DNA of 40,576 nt from Candidatus Bathyarchaeota archaeon (GTDB taxonomy: Archaea > Thermoproteota > Bathyarchaeia > 40CM-2-53-6 > JALHTG01): NCBI GenBank assembly GCA_022865705.1, contig JALHTG010000048.1, positions 1 to 40,576 of the forward strand, given 5' to 3'. Positions 1 to 6,074 of the stretch are shown one piece after another (positions within the stretch are counted from its first letter, which is position 1; every line of letters begins with the position of its first letter). Below the pieces are notes generated by a model. That model was not told the DNA's origin. It searched no databases and saw only the letters and a list, made by a program, of their open reading frames with translations. The position numbers and the translations under genes were made by a program.

Positions 1-142
1 GAGTTTATCTTTCTCCATATGACGTGAACAGAAGCTCGAGTCGCCCCTTTACATGGATCATCGTAGACAGGAGTTAGATGTGTGTACGCCAGCGTGACTC
101 GAAATCCTGTTCAGCACCACCTAATAGTAGTCAGAAAGCGTT

Positions 143-158
143 ACCACTTGGAAGTGGT
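143..158 (-). terminator. Short hairpin abutting the tRNA 3' end
   Basis: ACCACTT (143-149) and AAGTGGT (152-158) are perfect complements separated by GG; sterically this is a 5-bp stem with a 6-nt loop. It overlaps the encoded CCA end, so it may help termination or 3' processing of the tRNA transcript. There is no T-run directly behind it, so a terminator role is only a suggestion. Confidence 0.3.
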
Positions 159-195
159 GGTGCGGCCGCCGGGATTTGAACCCGGGTTGTTGGCT

Positions 196-249
196 GTCTT
201 CCGGCAATGTATCGTTGCTCAATGTCACTTTTGGCCACGTACATTCCGA
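196..249 (-). other. Canonical tRNA intron (position 37/38), 54 nt
   Basis: The exon-intron junction folds as a textbook BHB. The outer helix is GGC/GCC and the central 4-bp helix is CTTC/GAAG. The 3-nt bulges are CAT on the 5' side and ACA on the 3' side, and the inner helix CGG-AATGT pairs with ACATT-G-CCG with one bulged G. Cutting between the second and third bulge nucleotides (CA|T and AC|A) removes 249-196 and joins anticodon-loop positions 37 and 38. This is the usual place for archaeal tRNA introns. Confidence 0.85.
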
Positions 250-259
250 TGGAAGGCCA

Positions 260-273
260 TTGGACGTCTTACT
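260..273 (-). other. Probable non-canonical 14-nt tRNA intron (position 27/28)
   Basis: The gene has 14 extra nucleotides between the D-arm and the anticodon stem. GGAC (279-276) and GTCC (265-262) form a 4-bp central helix, followed by bulge-like ATA and AAT. Cutting at AT|A and AA|T removes 273-260 and turns a mismatched anticodon stem into a perfect UUGGC/GCCAA stem. The intron is unusually short and its inner part is a loop rather than a helix, so it would be a relaxed BHB substrate. It is inferred from the restored cloverleaf, not proven. Confidence 0.65.
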
Positions 274-327
274 ATGTCCTAGACCAGGCTAGACTACGGC
301 CGCCCAGTATGGACGCATCATTTCAGC

Positions 328-338
328 AATAAAAGGTT
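328..338 (-). promoter_or_regulatory. TATA box of the tRNA-Gly gene
   Basis: Read on the minus strand this is CCTTTTATTG. It is centred about 30 bp before the 5' end of the tRNA at 303, the normal archaeal TATA spacing. It could in principle also serve plus-strand transcription toward the amidohydrolase. Confidence 0.55.
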
Positions 339-350
339 AATTTGAAACTC

Positions 351-386
351 GGCATGCGGTTCTGCAGATGCATCGAGTCGCATGCC
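351..386. repeat. 8-bp perfect inverted repeat with 20-nt spacer
   Basis: GGCATGCG (351-358) and CGCATGCC (379-386) are exact reverse complements. The spacer contains the small palindrome GATGCATC. It lies between the tRNA promoter and the amidohydrolase start, so it could be a hairpin in the leader of that mRNA or an operator. Apart from this and the tRNA TATA box, 304-458 shows nothing else recognisable. Confidence 0.5.
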
Positions 387-458
387 TTCTCTGGCAATTG
401 CGCAGAGCGGAAAAGCACTTCTAGTCCATACATGACCTATGATCGTCCAGAATAGTGA

Positions 459-2069
459 TTGAAGTTGAAGCACGATCTGGTCATTTTGGGCGGGAAGATA
501 ATCGACGGTGCGGGAAATCCTTGGTACAAAGCAAACATAGGCGTAGCTGGAGGAAGAATCAAATCCATAGGCCGACTCAACGGCTCTGCCAAGGAGAAGA
601 TAGATGCCGAAGGTCTCGTGGTGACACCGGGATTCATTGACATTCACAGTCACTCCGACCTACAGCTTCTCGTCAACCCTCTGGCAGAGAGCAAGATCAG
701 ACAGGGAGTCACTACTGAAGTGATCGGCAATTGCGGCAGCTCTCCTGCCCCCCTCAACAAACACACACGCGAAGAGGCACGAAAGTACGCAGGAGAATGG
801 GCGAAAGAGATCGACTGGGACTGGCTTAGCTTCGACGAGTTTCTGCGAAAGCTGCAAAGGAGCGGGATAGCGTTGAACGCGGCTCCACTTGTAGGCAACG
901 TGCCTATCAGAACGATGGTCATGGGGTTCGTCGCTAGGAAGCCAACTCCCTCAGAACTGTCCAAGATGAAGGCGTTGACGGCTAAATGTATGGAGGAAGG
1001 TGCGTTCGGCCTAAGCACAGGTCTCATCTACTCACCAAGCTGCTACGCGAAGACAAGAGAGATCATAGAACTGTGCAAGGTAGTTGCACGGTACGGAGGC
1101 ATCTACTCTTCCCACATCCGAGGCGAAGGAGATCTCCTGATCTCCTCAGTCCGTGAGGCAATAACCATAGGAAAGGAAGCGGGAATCCCCGTCGAGATCT
1201 CACATCATAAGGCGGCCGGGAAGAGAAACTGGGGCAAGGTCAGGAAGACGCTGGCCATGATCCAGGAGGCTAGAGATCAGGGCATCGACGTAACATGCGA
1301 TGTCTACCCGTACACAGCTGGAGCAACAGGCCTCGACGTTGGAATCCCATCTTGGGCTCACGAAGGCGGAACCGACAAAATGATCAACAGACTGAAGGAT
1401 CCCAAGACGAGGCTGAGAATCAGACGTGAAATCCAGAAAGGAATTCCAGGATGGGAAAACCTGGTCGGAACAGCAGGCCCAGAGAACGTATTGATCACCT
1501 CCTCAGAGAAGCACAAGAACTATCAGGGCAAGAGAATATCAGACCTGGCGAAAGCCAAACGAAAAGATCCTCTCAACTTCATCTTCGACCTTATCATCGA
1601 AGAAAGAAGCAGGATAGGAATAGTCCTCTTCATGATAGACGAGAACGACATGAGAAAAGTACTGTCAAGCCCATTCTCAATGATCGGATCAGATGCCGGA
1701 GCACAAGCTCCCTATGGCCCACTTGGTAGAGCAAAGCCACACCCAAGAAGCTACGGAACCTTCGTTCGTGTCCTAGGCAAGTATTCACGGGAAGAAGAGC
1801 TACTCCCTCTGCCTGAAGCGATCAGGAAAATGACCTCTTTGCCTGCTCGGAAGATAGGTCTCTGGAACAGAGGTCTCGTGAGAGTGGGGAACTGGGCTGA
1901 CTTAGTGGTCTTCGATGAAGATACAGTTGCAGACAAAGCCACCTACGCAAACCCGCACCAATACCCAGAGGGAATCAAATATGTCATCGTGAACGGCAAA
2001 GTAGTCATCGAAGGAAAAAGGCACAGAAAGCTGCTCCCAGGAAAGGTGCTCAGGAAAGGAAGGGATTAG
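459..2069 (+). CDS. D-aminoacylase / N-acyl-D-amino-acid deacylase family amidohydrolase
   Basis: A 536-residue metal-dependent hydrolase of the amidohydrolase superfamily. Such enzymes hydrolyse N-acyl-D-amino acids or related amides in the cytoplasm. The HSHSD metal motif is at residues 63-67. The NCG motif at 91-93 carries the cysteine ligand typical of D-aminoacylases. Further candidate ligands are H219 in SSHIRGE and H249/H250 in ISHHK, and a C-terminal MIGSDAGA segment supplies the catalytic Asp region. Length fits the family (about 480-540). The given start is TTG at 459. A second in-frame TTG at 465 sits better behind the AGTGAT Shine-Dalgarno-like sequence at 454-459 and may be the true start. 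Substrate is unknown; D-amino acid recycling or scavenging is the family inference. Confidence 0.85.
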   Translation: MKLKHDLVILGGKIIDGAGNPWYKANIGVAGGRIKSIGRLNGSAKEKIDAEGLVVTPGFIDIHSHSDLQLLVNPLAESKIRQGVTTEVIGNCGSSPAPLNKHTREEARKYAGEWAKEIDWDWLSFDEFLRKLQRSGIALNAAPLVGNVPIRTMVMGFVARKPTPSELSKMKALTAKCMEEGAFGLSTGLIYSPSCYAKTREIIELCKVVARYGGIYSSHIRGEGDLLISSVREAITIGKEAGIPVEISHHKAAGKRNWGKVRKTLAMIQEARDQGIDVTCDVYPYTAGATGLDVGIPSWAHEGGTDKMINRLKDPKTRLRIRREIQKGIPGWENLVGTAGPENVLITSSEKHKNYQGKRISDLAKAKRKDPLNFIFDLIIEERSRIGIVLFMIDENDMRKVLSSPFSMIGSDAGAQAPYGPLGRAKPHPRSYGTFVRVLGKYSREEELLPLPEAIRKMTSLPARKIGLWNRGLVRVGNWADLVVFDEDTVADKATYANPHQYPEGIKYVIVNGKVVIEGKRHRKLLPGKVLRKGRD

Positions 2070-2145
2070 CGCTCTTCTCCATCGTGAACCTTGAAGATCA
2101 AAAGAGAAATAGGCTCTAGGACCAATTGTCCTGCTGTGGCCTCCA

Positions 2146-2667
2146 ATGTCGAGTGACCGAAAGCTCAGGTTCAAGATCCGCCGTGCGGATGGCTCCGAGA
2201 TAGAACTGGAAGGAGACTACGAGTACGTTAGGGAGAGATTCGAGGAATTCAGGAAGGAGCTGCCTGCCCCGCAAGTCGTCCCACCCACTGCGATCTCAAC
2301 ACAGGTAGGCACACAACGCACTTCGCAGATTCAACCTACGCCGGAGTTGGAAGGAATAATCGAGCAGACCCCAGATGGCAAGATCCAACTAGTAATCCCA
2401 GCAGATAGCATAACCGCCAAAGAAGCGGTAGCCCTAATGCTCTTTATTCATCAGCCAAACCTAGTGGCATATCGAGAACTCAGCAGTCAGCTTAGCTCCA
2501 GCTGGAAAACAACCAAGGAGCATGTAGTGAGAGCAAGAGCAAGCGAATTGAGAAAAGAGGGAAGGTTAATCGTTGAAAGTGGAAGATATGGACTCTCAGG
2601 GGCCGGGCTTCAATGGGTGAGAGGCCAGATTCTTCCCAAAATCCGATCAGCAACAGCAAGAAGCTAG
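2146..2667 (+). CDS. Winged-helix protein, paralogue of the two proteins upstream of nurA
   Basis: A 173-residue protein of unrecognised function. The N-terminal 40 residues look like a small beta domain followed by a helix (KLRFKIRRADGSEIELEGDY, then a Glu/Arg-rich helix). A Pro/Thr/Gln-rich linker follows at about 45-75. The C-terminal 80 residues resemble a winged-helix DNA-binding domain with a turn-and-wing (EGRLIVESGRYGLSGAG) and an end like ILPKI. The order and several motifs match the proteins at 3818-4330 and 4327-4848 (KT..., R.SE, EG, G.Y, G, PK[LI]), so I treat it as a diverged third copy. ATG start. No enzymatic motif is visible. Probably a DNA-binding or adaptor protein. Confidence 0.65.
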   Translation: MSSDRKLRFKIRRADGSEIELEGDYEYVRERFEEFRKELPAPQVVPPTAISTQVGTQRTSQIQPTPELEGIIEQTPDGKIQLVIPADSITAKEAVALMLFIHQPNLVAYRELSSQLSSSWKTTKEHVVRARASELRKEGRLIVESGRYGLSGAGLQWVRGQILPKIRSATARS

Positions 2668-2700
2668 AAGTATTTCTCTCAATCAGCAAGCAATCTGCTT

Positions 2701-3264
2701 CTAAGACTCTTTGTTCTTCTTAGCATACCTCTTCTCATATTCCCCTTTGGTGCATATCGTCCGTAGATCCAGTACGCGATCTATCGCCAGAATCCCATCC
2801 AAGTGATCGATCTCATGTTGGAGAAGCTCTGAAAGCGCTCCTTCGGCCTCCACTTCTCTTTCCTTCCGATCCATGTCTTGGTACGTCACTTTGATCTGCT
2901 GAGCTCTGGAAACCTGGAAGAATATGGTGAGATAGCTAAGACAGGCATCCCAGACTATCATTCTCTCTGGACTCTTCCATATTATCTTGGGATTCACTAG
3001 GAGCCACGGCTCGTCAACATTGGTGAAGACGACGCGCTTCAGAACTCCGATCTGAGGGGCCGCTATACCCCTACCATACCCGGTTGATTTCCTCCAATGC
3101 AGAAGAGTGTCGCTCAGATCCTCTTTCAAACTACTGAGTTCTGAGAAGTCTTCAACAGGAAAGGACCTCTCTCTCAGGATTGGATTGCCCAGCTGCAATA
3201 CTTCCCGAACAGTCAATGCTGACACCCATGGTAATGCGGTTTCTTTTTCGCCAAGAAGAACCAC
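2701..3264 (-). CDS. Peptide deformylase-like metallohydrolase
   Basis: A 187-residue protein with the three peptide deformylase motifs. GRGIAAPQIG is at 64-73 (motif I GxGxAAxQ). DACLSY is at 106-111, with the Cys ligand C108 and EG changed to DA in the usual EGCLS. QHEIDHLDG is at 149-157, with H150, E151 and H154. All metal and catalytic residues are present, so it should bind metal and may be active. Archaeal initiator tRNA is not formylated, so the natural substrate is unclear. GTG start at 3264; a TTG at residue 17 (LTVREVLQLG) matches usual deformylase N-termini better. It follows a winged-helix regulator gene after 6 nt, suggesting one operon. Confidence 0.8.
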   Translation of the reverse strand: MVLLGEKETALPWVSALTVREVLQLGNPILRERSFPVEDFSELSSLKEDLSDTLLHWRKSTGYGRGIAAPQIGVLKRVVFTNVDEPWLLVNPKIIWKSPERMIVWDACLSYLTIFFQVSRAQQIKVTYQDMDRKEREVEAEGALSELLQHEIDHLDGILAIDRVLDLRTICTKGEYEKRYAKKNKES

Positions 3265-3270
3265 AATCCA

Positions 3271-3543
3271 CTAGACTTCCGATCGATCTCTAGTCCCTCT
3301 CAGCCAAAGCAAACGTCTAGTCCCCTTCTCCGAAAGCATGTACAGATATCTCCCCCCTTGCCTCTCCCTGTGCAACAGGCCTTGTTCATGATACCTCATC
3401 AACGCCATCTGAACAGCTCTGATAGAAACATCCGCCTTTTGCTTATCTTTGAGCCTACGAACTACATCATGACTGGAAAGAGAATCCTCTGTCCCAAATA
3501 AGCTCAAAATGAGCTTCTTCAACTCATTATATCCGTATTTCAA
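3271..3543 (-). CDS. Small winged-helix transcriptional regulator
   Basis: A 90-residue basic protein made of one winged-helix domain. It has helices around 5-17 and 22-32, a recognition helix near 39-52 (VSIRAVQMALMRYHEQG) and a wing (RERQGGRYLYMLSEKGTRRL). It is the first gene of a two-gene unit with the peptide deformylase-like protein. A perfect 7-bp palindrome 88 bp upstream (3631-3650) is a candidate operator, and autoregulation is an inference. ATG start. The target genes are unknown. Confidence 0.7.
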   Translation of the reverse strand: MKYGYNELKKLILSLFGTEDSLSSHDVVRRLKDKQKADVSIRAVQMALMRYHEQGLLHRERQGGRYLYMLSEKGTRRLLWLRGTRDRSEV

Positions 3544-3630
3544 AGTGCAGAAACAATACCCGTCCCTCCCTCTTTAGGTTTTCATGGGGACTGAATAGAT
3601 CGTCACGATCCATGCTAGATCAAGAGCACA

Positions 3631-3650
3631 AAGATGTAAAGTAACATCTT
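3631..3650. promoter_or_regulatory. Candidate operator palindrome in a divergent promoter region
   Basis: AAGATGT (3631-3637) and ACATCTT (3644-3650) are exact complements with a 6-nt spacer, giving half-sites about one helical turn apart. It lies in the 274-bp gap between the minus-strand regulator/deformylase pair and the plus-strand nurA-herA cluster. The octamer GATGTTAC at 3723-3730 repeats one half-site in inverse orientation. This arrangement fits a dimeric regulator site. Confidence 0.5.
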
Positions 3651-3756
3651 GCCGAGTATTCTTCGATCAACTGTCTTATCCTTGAACTCTGCTATCCCTT
3701 CTATCCTGCGGAACTACAGCGAGATGTTACAAGCTATACTTGGGCTTGAAGAGAAA

Positions 3757-3766
3757 TCTTATATCC
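3757..3766 (+). promoter_or_regulatory. TATA box of the wHTH-nurA-herA cluster
   Basis: TCTTATATCC lies about 55-60 bp before the GTG start at 3818, leaving a leader of about 30 nt that includes a purine-rich GAGGG ribosome-binding region near 3806-3810. Confidence 0.45.
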
Positions 3767-3817
3767 GGGCTGTGCTAAGATCTGAACGAAAGTGCTGGAG
3801 AAGGCGAGGGAACACCC

Positions 3818-4330
3818 GTGTCTACACGAACTGTCGAGATCACAGTGCGCTTCGGAAACACAGAGAAAACCATAACCGGTAACGCAGATGAGGCGATTCG
3901 CGAGCTACTTCTATTCTTCTCAAAGATCTATCCTCAACTGGAACTGATTAGTAGAGTGTCTCTGTCTGTCGACCTTGAGGATATTCTGAAGGCCAGCGAA
4001 GGCATCATAGCATTGACACCAGAAGGAATAGCGATAACCGCAGACACCAGTCACCTCAAAGACAGAGAATTGATAATGCTTCACCTGGCGAAGACGAAGG
4101 TTGGACACATGCTAGGAAAGTGCGAAAAGGACGCTTTGCATCTCAACGATCTGATCGTTGCCGCAAAGAGCAAGACTGGCACAGTGGCTGGCAGACTAAG
4201 CGAAATGTGCTCAGAAGGAATCGCGGAACGATTAACAAAAGGAGAGTACCGCGCCACAACCTCAGGCTTACACTACTTCATCAAGAGCATCGTACCGAAG
4301 CTGAAGTCATCCGGAGGGAAAATCAGTTGA
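3818..4330 (+). CDS. Winged-helix protein A of the nurA-herA cluster (unrecognised family)
   Basis: A 170-residue protein I do not recognise from any named family. The N-terminus is a beta-rich stretch (VEITVRFGNTEKTITGNADEA) leading into a helix with FFSKIYPQLE. The middle contains an IALTPEGIAITAD strand pair. The C-terminal 70 residues form a likely winged helix (LNDLIVAAKSKTGTVAGRLSEM, EGIAERLTKGEYRATTSGL) ending VPKL. It aligns along its length with the next protein. GTG start with an upstream GAGGG. Its TGA stop overlaps the next gene's TTG start, so the two are probably translationally coupled. Role unknown; regulator or accessory factor of NurA-HerA is inferred from context. Confidence 0.75.
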   Translation: MSTRTVEITVRFGNTEKTITGNADEAIRELLLFFSKIYPQLELISRVSLSVDLEDILKASEGIIALTPEGIAITADTSHLKDRELIMLHLAKTKVGHMLGKCEKDALHLNDLIVAAKSKTGTVAGRLSEMCSEGIAERLTKGEYRATTSGLHYFIKSIVPKLKSSGGKIS

Positions 4331-4848
4331 GTGAAGGCTCCAAACTCAAAGTAGTAATCGAATGGGGAAGCATGAAGCATGTTGCAGAGGGAGATGCGGA
4401 CACAGTTCTCAAAGAGGTCACAGCCTTCATTGCGAAGGTCTTCCCTGCCTTCGAGCCTCTATCAAAGATCTTGTTCACACCGGACTACATGGCCATGTTG
4501 ACCGACCTGTCTTCACTAGTCAACATAGGCCCCAACGGAGAGATAATCCTAGTGCGATCAGGACTGTCCGCCGACCAAGCGATAGGCCTCACACTTCTAG
4601 GATCACAGATAGCAAGCAAGATAGGAAAGAAGCAGAGCGATGACATGTCTGTCGAGGAACTGGCCTCTTCAATACGAAAAACCTCGAAGACCGTAAGGAA
4701 TACGGTCGTTGAAATGTGCAAGGCATCTCTCGTCGAGAGGACTGGAAGAGGCACCTACAGAATAACCACGATCGGAATGAAAGAACTACTCGACGACATG
4801 AAAGCGATGCTAGAATCCGAAAAGAATCAACAAGGAGGAAGTTACTGA
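4327..4848 (+). CDS. Winged-helix protein B of the nurA-herA cluster, paralogue of A
   Basis: A 173-residue paralogue of the preceding protein with the same layout. The N-terminal strand is KLKVVIEWGSMKHVAEGDAD, followed by FIAKVFPAFEPLSKI, a GPNGEIILVRSGLSAD middle, and a winged helix (VEELASSIRKTSKTVRNTVVEM, ASLVERTGRGTYRITTIG). The open frame extends upstream to 4120, but the TTG at 4327 is chosen. It overlaps the previous stop (TTGA), is preceded by a strong GGAGGG at about 4314-4318, and gives the same length as its paralogues. Tandem overlapping paralogues suggest a heterodimer. No catalytic motif is seen. Confidence 0.75.
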   Translation: MSEGSKLKVVIEWGSMKHVAEGDADTVLKEVTAFIAKVFPAFEPLSKILFTPDYMAMLTDLSSLVNIGPNGEIILVRSGLSADQAIGLTLLGSQIASKIGKKQSDDMSVEELASSIRKTSKTVRNTVVEMCKASLVERTGRGTYRITTIGMKELLDDMKAMLESEKNQQGGSY

Positions 4849-4865
4849 ACAGACACCTCGAGAAA

Positions 4866-4937
4866 ACCGCCGACCAAAGCTCTGTGAAAGAGAAGGTGCG
4901 GCGGTTCGTGGGAGTCAGAGGGGGACTCTCCCACGAA
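4866..4937 (+). ncRNA. Two tandem hairpins in the nurA leader
   Basis: The 101-nt gap before nurA is highly structured. Hairpin 1 spans 4866-4905: ACCGCCG pairs with CGGCGGT, then ACC with GGT across a bulged G, then CTCT with AGAG around a GTGAA loop. Hairpin 2 spans 4905-4937: TTCGTGGGAG (4905-4914) pairs perfectly with CTCCCACGAA (4928-4937). The second hairpin ends at the G-rich ribosome-binding region (about 4938-4943) of nurA, whose ATG is at 4950. It could control translation, protect a processed 5' end, or be a separate small RNA. No known riboswitch class is recognised. Confidence 0.55.
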
Positions 4938-4949
4938 GGGGGCGAAAAT

Positions 4950-6074
4950 ATGTCGATCCACCGCACCGAGTCTATAGTTTACAATAATTCAGACATAAGT
5001 AGTTTACTCTCTAAAGGCCTTGAGAATAAAGAAGCTCCACTACCCGACTTCCTTATTCAACTTAGCAACAGCTCCATGAAGAGCATCAAAGGAGAGAGAT
5101 TCAGACCAAGAGAAGTGTCTCTATTCGATCTGAAAATGGAGGACGAAGTGCATCAAGACTTCCCGTTGATGATTGATGAGAAAATCCTTCTTAACAATCC
5201 AATTAGAATTGAGCCGTTCGCATATGAAGTCCCAATAGTTGCCGTTGACGTATCAAGCATAAGGATTGGAGAGACAGAGGATGGTGTTCTTTGCGCCTTA
5301 AGATCCTCAACAGTCTGGAAGACCGACAGCTCATACCTGTATCTCCGTTGCGGCCCAATCATTTTTCACTTAACAGACTCTGGACATCACCTTATTTCCG
5401 AACATCTCGGCCTCAGACAGCCAACCCAGCCAGACATGCTTTCCTCTGTCACGATGCGAATCTTGAACAGGTTGCGCAATAGTCTTGAGCGTTGGACCCA
5501 ACGGCTTGTTTGTGCATCGTCTCGAGACGGAATTATACTATTTGATGGATCGCTGACTGCAGGCACGCCAGACAATCCGGTCAAGTATGTTCAAAGCATT
5601 CTCGAATCTGCGAGGGAAAATGGAAACGTCGTGCTAGCCTTCTCCAAAGCCACGAAACTCGCGATCGCGGGTCAAAGAATAACACGTCTACTTGAGGAGA
5701 TGCCCGCTCCATGTCTCCTTGACGTGGACCGGGAAATCGGCGAGCAATTTCCATCAACCCCTGTCAAACTACTCGGAAGAGTATACGTTGCGAAGCTCGC
5801 TCTCGGGGGCTTCACCTTCAGATTGGACATTGATCGACAAGTGCCAATCGAAGGAGCCATTGAAGCAGTGTCAAAGCTCTTTGGAAGTGATCTGGTGGAG
5901 CAAGGCTACCCGGAAACTCTGAGACTAGCTCATATACTTTCAACATTCACGGCCAATGAAGTCATCGGAATTCAAAGGTTCATCTCAAAGAACTACGGCT
6001 TGAGAATCGTGTCACAACCTAATCTAAGAAGATCTCTTTTCGGACCATTTGGGACAGGGAGAGATACAATCTAG
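4950..6074 (+). CDS. nurA: NurA 5'-3' nuclease
   Basis: A 374-residue NurA-family nuclease. NurA works as a dimer docked on the HerA hexamer and resects DNA ends. Recognisable motifs are the catalytic Asp in VPIVAVDVSS (D100), the second Asp in IILFDGSL (D199), a conserved Lys in AFSKATKL (K233), the RLDID segment near 291-295 and a C-terminal His in LRLAHILSTF (about H328). The frame is open upstream to 4716, but the ATG at 4950 follows a G-rich ribosome-binding region and a structured leader, and everything before it would be the wrong length for the family. It is directly followed by herA with no gap. Neither Mre11 nor Rad50, the common archaeal neighbours, is in the window. Confidence 0.9.
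   Translation: MSIHRTESIVYNNSDISSLLSKGLENKEAPLPDFLIQLSNSSMKSIKGERFRPREVSLFDLKMEDEVHQDFPLMIDEKILLNNPIRIEPFAYEVPIVAVDVSSIRIGETEDGVLCALRSSTVWKTDSSYLYLRCGPIIFHLTDSGHHLISEHLGLRQPTQPDMLSSVTMRILNRLRNSLERWTQRLVCASSRDGIILFDGSLTAGTPDNPVKYVQSILESARENGNVVLAFSKATKLAIAGQRITRLLEEMPAPCLLDVDREIGEQFPSTPVKLLGRVYVAKLALGGFTFRLDIDRQVPIEGAIEAVSKLFGSDLVEQGYPETLRLAHILSTFTANEVIGIQRFISKNYGLRIVSQPNLRRSLFGPFGTGRDTI

Larger units (their letters stand above)
161..303 (-). tRNA. tRNA-Gly (UCC anticodon) with two introns
   Basis: On the minus strand the acceptor strand GCGGCCG (303-297) pairs with CGGCCGC (168-162). The T-arm is CCGGG-TTCAAAT-CCCGG (185-169), the discriminator A is at 161, and CCA is encoded at 160-158. The unspliced sequence is about 68 nt too long. 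Taking out two BHB-compatible segments (273-260 and 249-196) leaves a 75-nt cloverleaf. Its D-stem is GUCU/GGAC, its anticodon stem UUGGC/GCCAA is fully paired, and its anticodon loop is CUUCCAA, giving anticodon UCC. Exons are 303-274, 259-250 and 195-161. A TATA box lies about 27-35 bp upstream. The identity as Gly rests on the anticodon and on a Gly-like acceptor. The second intron is of the standard type, while the first is an inference from restored pairing. Confidence 0.9.

Noticed and set aside
4120-4326. Upstream extension of the second winged-helix gene in its open frame.
   Set aside because: It lies entirely within the first winged-helix gene, and the TTG at 4327 has a strong ribosome-binding site and gives the paralogue length.
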